This document shows, piece by piece, positions 61,867-64,000 of a stretch of 64,000 bases of DNA; within the stretch, counting starts at the first letter, position 1; every line of letters starts with the position of its first letter. The notes under the pieces were generated by a model that made no database searches, had not been told where the DNA came from, and saw only the letters and a program-made list of their open reading frames with translations. The stretch is from Oscillospiraceae bacterium NTUH-002-81 (GTDB taxonomy: Bacteria; Bacillota; Clostridia; Lachnospirales; Lachnospiraceae). The translations under genes were made by a program, and so were the position numbers. The stretch is from positions 3,418,001 through 3,482,000 of the forward strand of contig CP136052.1 in NCBI GenBank assembly GCA_032620915.1, written 5' to 3'.

Positions 61867-62298
61867 ATGGCATACGTTCCCGTACCCAAAGACCTGAACG
61901 CGGTCAAGACCAAGGTGCTGCTGAACCTGACGAAGCGCCAGCTCATCTGCTTCGGCGCGGGCGCGGCGCTGGGCGTTCCGCTGTTCTTCCTGCTCAAAGC
62001 CCATACCGGCGTCAGCACGGCGGCCATCTGCATGATCCTGCTCATGCTGCCCTTTTTCCTGCTGGCCATGTATGAGAAGAACGGACAGCCCCTTGAAAAG
62101 ATCGTCCGCAACATCGTGCAGGTCTGCTTCCTGCGCCCCAAGCAGCGCCCCTACGCAACCAATAATTTCTACGCCGTTCTGGAACGGCAGGACAATTTAG
62201 ACCGGGAGGTGTATCGCATTGTCCACCAGCACAAAACTCACCCGCGCCGAACGCAGGCAGATCGAGGCCGCCATCGCAAGAGCGAAGCGGCAGGATAA
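61867..62298 (+). CDS. PrgI family membrane protein of ICE-2
   Basis: The protein has 143 residues, starting MAYVPVPKDLNAVKTKVLLN, then LTKRQLICFGAGAALGVPLF, with two membrane helices and LEKIVRNIVQVCFLRPKQRP. It is the VirB3-like partner of VirB4. The basic C-terminal tail overlaps the VirB4 start by 80 bp in another frame. Confidence 0.88.
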   Translation: MAYVPVPKDLNAVKTKVLLNLTKRQLICFGAGAALGVPLFFLLKAHTGVSTAAICMILLMLPFFLLAMYEKNGQPLEKIVRNIVQVCFLRPKQRPYATNNFYAVLERQDNLDREVYRIVHQHKTHPRRTQADRGRHRKSEAAG

Positions 62299-64000
62299 GA
62301 AACAGAAATCCGCACAGGACAGCATCCCGTTTCAGCGGATGTTCCCCGACGGCATCTGCCGCGTAACGGACAGCTACTACACGAAAACCGTCCAGTTTCA
62401 GGACATCAACTATCAGCTCAACCAGAACGAGGACAAGACCGCCATCTTTGACGGCTGGTGCGACTTCCTCAACTACTTCGACAGCTCCGTGCGCTTTCAG
62501 CTCTCCTTCGTGAATATGTCCGCCAACAAGGACAATTACGCAAGGTACATCACCATCTCGCCGCAGGGCGACGATTTTGACAGCATCCGTCTGGAATATA
62601 CCCAGATGCTCCAGAACCAGCTTGCCCGCGGCAACAACGGCCTCATCAAGACCAAGTACCTGACCTTCGGCGTGGAGGCGGATGGGCTGAAAGCGGCAAA
62701 GCCCCGCTTAGAGCGCATCGAAACGGACATCCTCAACAACTTCAAGCGCCTCGGCGTGGCGGCGGAGCCCATGAACGGCACGGAACGGCTGCGGCTGCTG
62801 CACGGGATGCTGCACATGGACGAGCAGGAGCCGTTCCGCTTCTCGTGGGACTGGCTGGCACCCTCCGGGCTTTCGGTCAAGGACTTCATCGCGCCCAGCT
62901 CCTTTGAGTTCCGCACCGGGCGCTCCTTCGGCGTCGGCAGGCGCATCGGCTGCGCCAGCTTCTTGCAGATTTTAGCCCCCGAACTCAACGACCGGATGCT
63001 GGCGGATTTCCTCGACATGGAAAGCTCCCTCATCGTCAGTATGCACGTCCAGTCCGTGGATCAGGTCAAGGCCATCAAGACCATCAAGCGCAAGATCACG
63101 GATTTGCAGAAAATGACCATTGAGGAGCAGAAAAAGGCCGTTCGCGCCGGATACGACATGGACATCATCCCCTCGGACCTTGCCACCTACGGCACGGAGG
63201 CGAAGAAGCTGCTGCAAGACCTGCAAAGCCGCAACGAGCGTATGTTTTTGCTGACCTTCATCGTGGTCAATACGGCGGGCAGCCGCCGGCAGCTTGACAA
63301 CAACGTGTTTCAGGCGGTCTCCATCGCCCAGAAGTACAACTGCCAGCTTACCCGCCTTGATTTCCGGCAGGAGGAGGGGCTGATGAGCAGCCTCCCGCTG
63401 GGGCTGAACCAGATCGAGATACAGCGGGGCTTGACCACATCAAGCGTCGCTATTTTTATCCCCTTTACCACGCAGGAGCTGTTTCAGGACGGCAAGGAAG
63501 CTCTGTACTGCGGGCTGAACGCCCTCTCAAACAACCTCATTATGGTAGATCGCAAGCGTCTCAAGAACCCCAACGGCCTCATCCTTGGCACTCCCGGCAG
63601 CGGCAAGAGCTTTGCGGCGAAGCGGGAGATCGCCAATGTGTTCCTCGTCACCGACGATGACATCATCATCTGCGACCCCGAAGCTGAATACGGGCCGCTG
63701 GTGGAGCGTCTGCACGGGCAGGTCATTAAAATCTCCCCCACAAGCCCGCATTACATCAACCCCATGGACTTGAATCTCAATTACAGCGACGATGAAAACC
63801 CGCTGAGCCTGAAATCCGACTTCATCCTCTCCCTCTGCGAGCTGATCGTGGGCGGAAAGGACGGCCTCATGCCGGTGGAAAAGACCATCATCGACCGCTG
63901 TGTGCGCATGGTGTACCGGGATTATCTCAGCGACCCGAAGCCGGAGAATATGCCGATTCTGGAGGACTTGTATAACGAGCTGCGGCGGCAGGAGGAAAAA
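62219..64000 (+). CDS. VirB4-like conjugation ATPase of ICE-2 (runs off the window)
   Basis: The start is TTG 62219 with GGGAGG nine bases before; the frame stays open to the end (594 codons). It begins LSTSTKLTRAERRQIEAAIA and continues DSIPFQRMFPDGICRVTDSY. Walker A is LILGTPGSGKSFAAKREIAN, followed by DIIICDPEAEYGPLVERLHG. It is a homologue of the ICE-1 VirB4. The C-terminal part, where ICE-1 has its intron, lies outside the window. Confidence 0.9.
   Translation, partial: MSTSTKLTRAERRQIEAAIARAKRQDKKQKSAQDSIPFQRMFPDGICRVTDSYYTKTVQFQDINYQLNQNEDKTAIFDGWCDFLNYFDSSVRFQLSFVNMSANKDNYARYITISPQGDDFDSIRLEYTQMLQNQLARGNNGLIKTKYLTFGVEADGLKAAKPRLERIETDILNNFKRLGVAAEPMNGTERLRLLHGMLHMDEQEPFRFSWDWLAPSGLSVKDFIAPSSFEFRTGRSFGVGRRIGCASFLQILAPELNDRMLADFLDMESSLIVSMHVQSVDQVKAIKTIKRKITDLQKMTIEEQKKAVRAGYDMDIIPSDLATYGTEAKKLLQDLQSRNERMFLLTFIVVNTAGSRRQLDNNVFQAVSIAQKYNCQLTRLDFRQEEGLMSSLPLGLNQIEIQRGLTTSSVAIFIPFTTQELFQDGKEALYCGLNALSNNLIMVDRKRLKNPNGLILGTPGSGKSFAAKREIANVFLVTDDDIIICDPEAEYGPLVERLHGQVIKISPTSPHYINPMDLNLNYSDDENPLSLKSDFILSLCELIVGGKDGLMPVEKTIIDRCVRMVYRDYLSDPKPENMPILEDLYNELRRQEEK

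Larger units (their letters stand above)
50106..64000 (+). mobile_element. ICE-2: backbone of a second conjugative element, cut at both sides
   Basis: Gene order ParB, unknown, replication protein, PcfB, VirD4, Maff2, VirB6, PrgI, VirB4 on the plus strand is the standard front half of Tn1549-like ICEs. The upstream ParA gene is missing at the junction with the truncated recombinase. The downstream half (NlpC, relaxase, integrase) lies outside the window. It is richer in GC than ICE-1 and has none of the 23-bp palindromes. Two group II introns interrupt it. Confidence 0.75.

Noticed and set aside
1..64000. CRISPR arrays, tRNA and rRNA genes
   Set aside because: No regularly spaced direct repeats, cloverleaf-like sequences or rRNA signatures were noticed on reading.

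Overview
The window is a patchwork of mobile DNA in a low-to-mid GC Firmicute, most likely a gut Clostridia member (Lachnospiraceae/Oscillospiraceae type). This rests on gene content: PrgI/VirB4/Maff2-type conjugation modules, TnpX/TnpV/TnpW-type recombinase genes, DUF3847, DUF6870, DUF4315 and DUF4366 proteins, and strong GGAGG ribosome binding sites. No tRNA, rRNA or CRISPR array was seen.

Layout. (1) 1-2.06 kb: host DNA with the start of an aconitase-X gene, a frame-broken YkvI-type permease and an IS200/IS605 remnant. (2) 2.06-33.58 kb, minus strand: most of an integrative conjugative element, ICE-1. It carries a large serine recombinase, a small DUF6870 protein, a sigma factor, a metal/siderophore-type transport cargo (DtxR regulator, two ABC half-transporters, a complete ECF module, AraC regulator), relaxase and MobC, NlpC/P60 protein, VirB4, PrgI, two DNA methyltransferases, a SpoVG-like protein, VirB6-like protein and the tail of maff2. 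An IS110 element and two group II introns interrupt it. (3) 33.58-about 44.7 kb: an integrative mobilizable element (IME) with TnpX/TnpW, VapE, primase, MobQ relaxase, a candidate oriT, and a P-loop kinase plus Lsa-like ABC-F resistance cargo. (4) 44.76-47.8 kb: a lincosamide nucleotidyltransferase next to an IS91-type element with a companion tyrosine recombinase. (5) 47.87-about 49.98 kb: TnpV, an Xre regulator and a serine recombinase that has lost its catalytic domain. (6) 50.1-64 kb, plus strand: a second ICE backbone, ICE-2 (ParB, replication protein, PcfB, VirD4, Maff2, VirB6, PrgI, VirB4), with two group II introns, running off the window.

Main observations. A 23-bp palindrome (arms TTCGGGACA / TGTCCCGAA or close variants) occurs ten times, only in the ICE-1 backbone. 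It is absent from the cargo, the IS110, the introns and everything to the right. It usually sits 13-100 bp upstream of a gene and is sometimes read through inside genes. Group II introns interrupt VirB4, VirD4 and both VirB6 genes; splice sites inferred from the sequence restore each reading frame exactly. The VirB6 introns of the two ICEs are nearly identical and sit at the same site in opposite orientation.

At least nine genes show one-base changes, mostly in homopolymer runs. Either the elements are decaying or the consensus sequence has homopolymer errors. The reader should treat 'pseudogene' calls here with that in mind.
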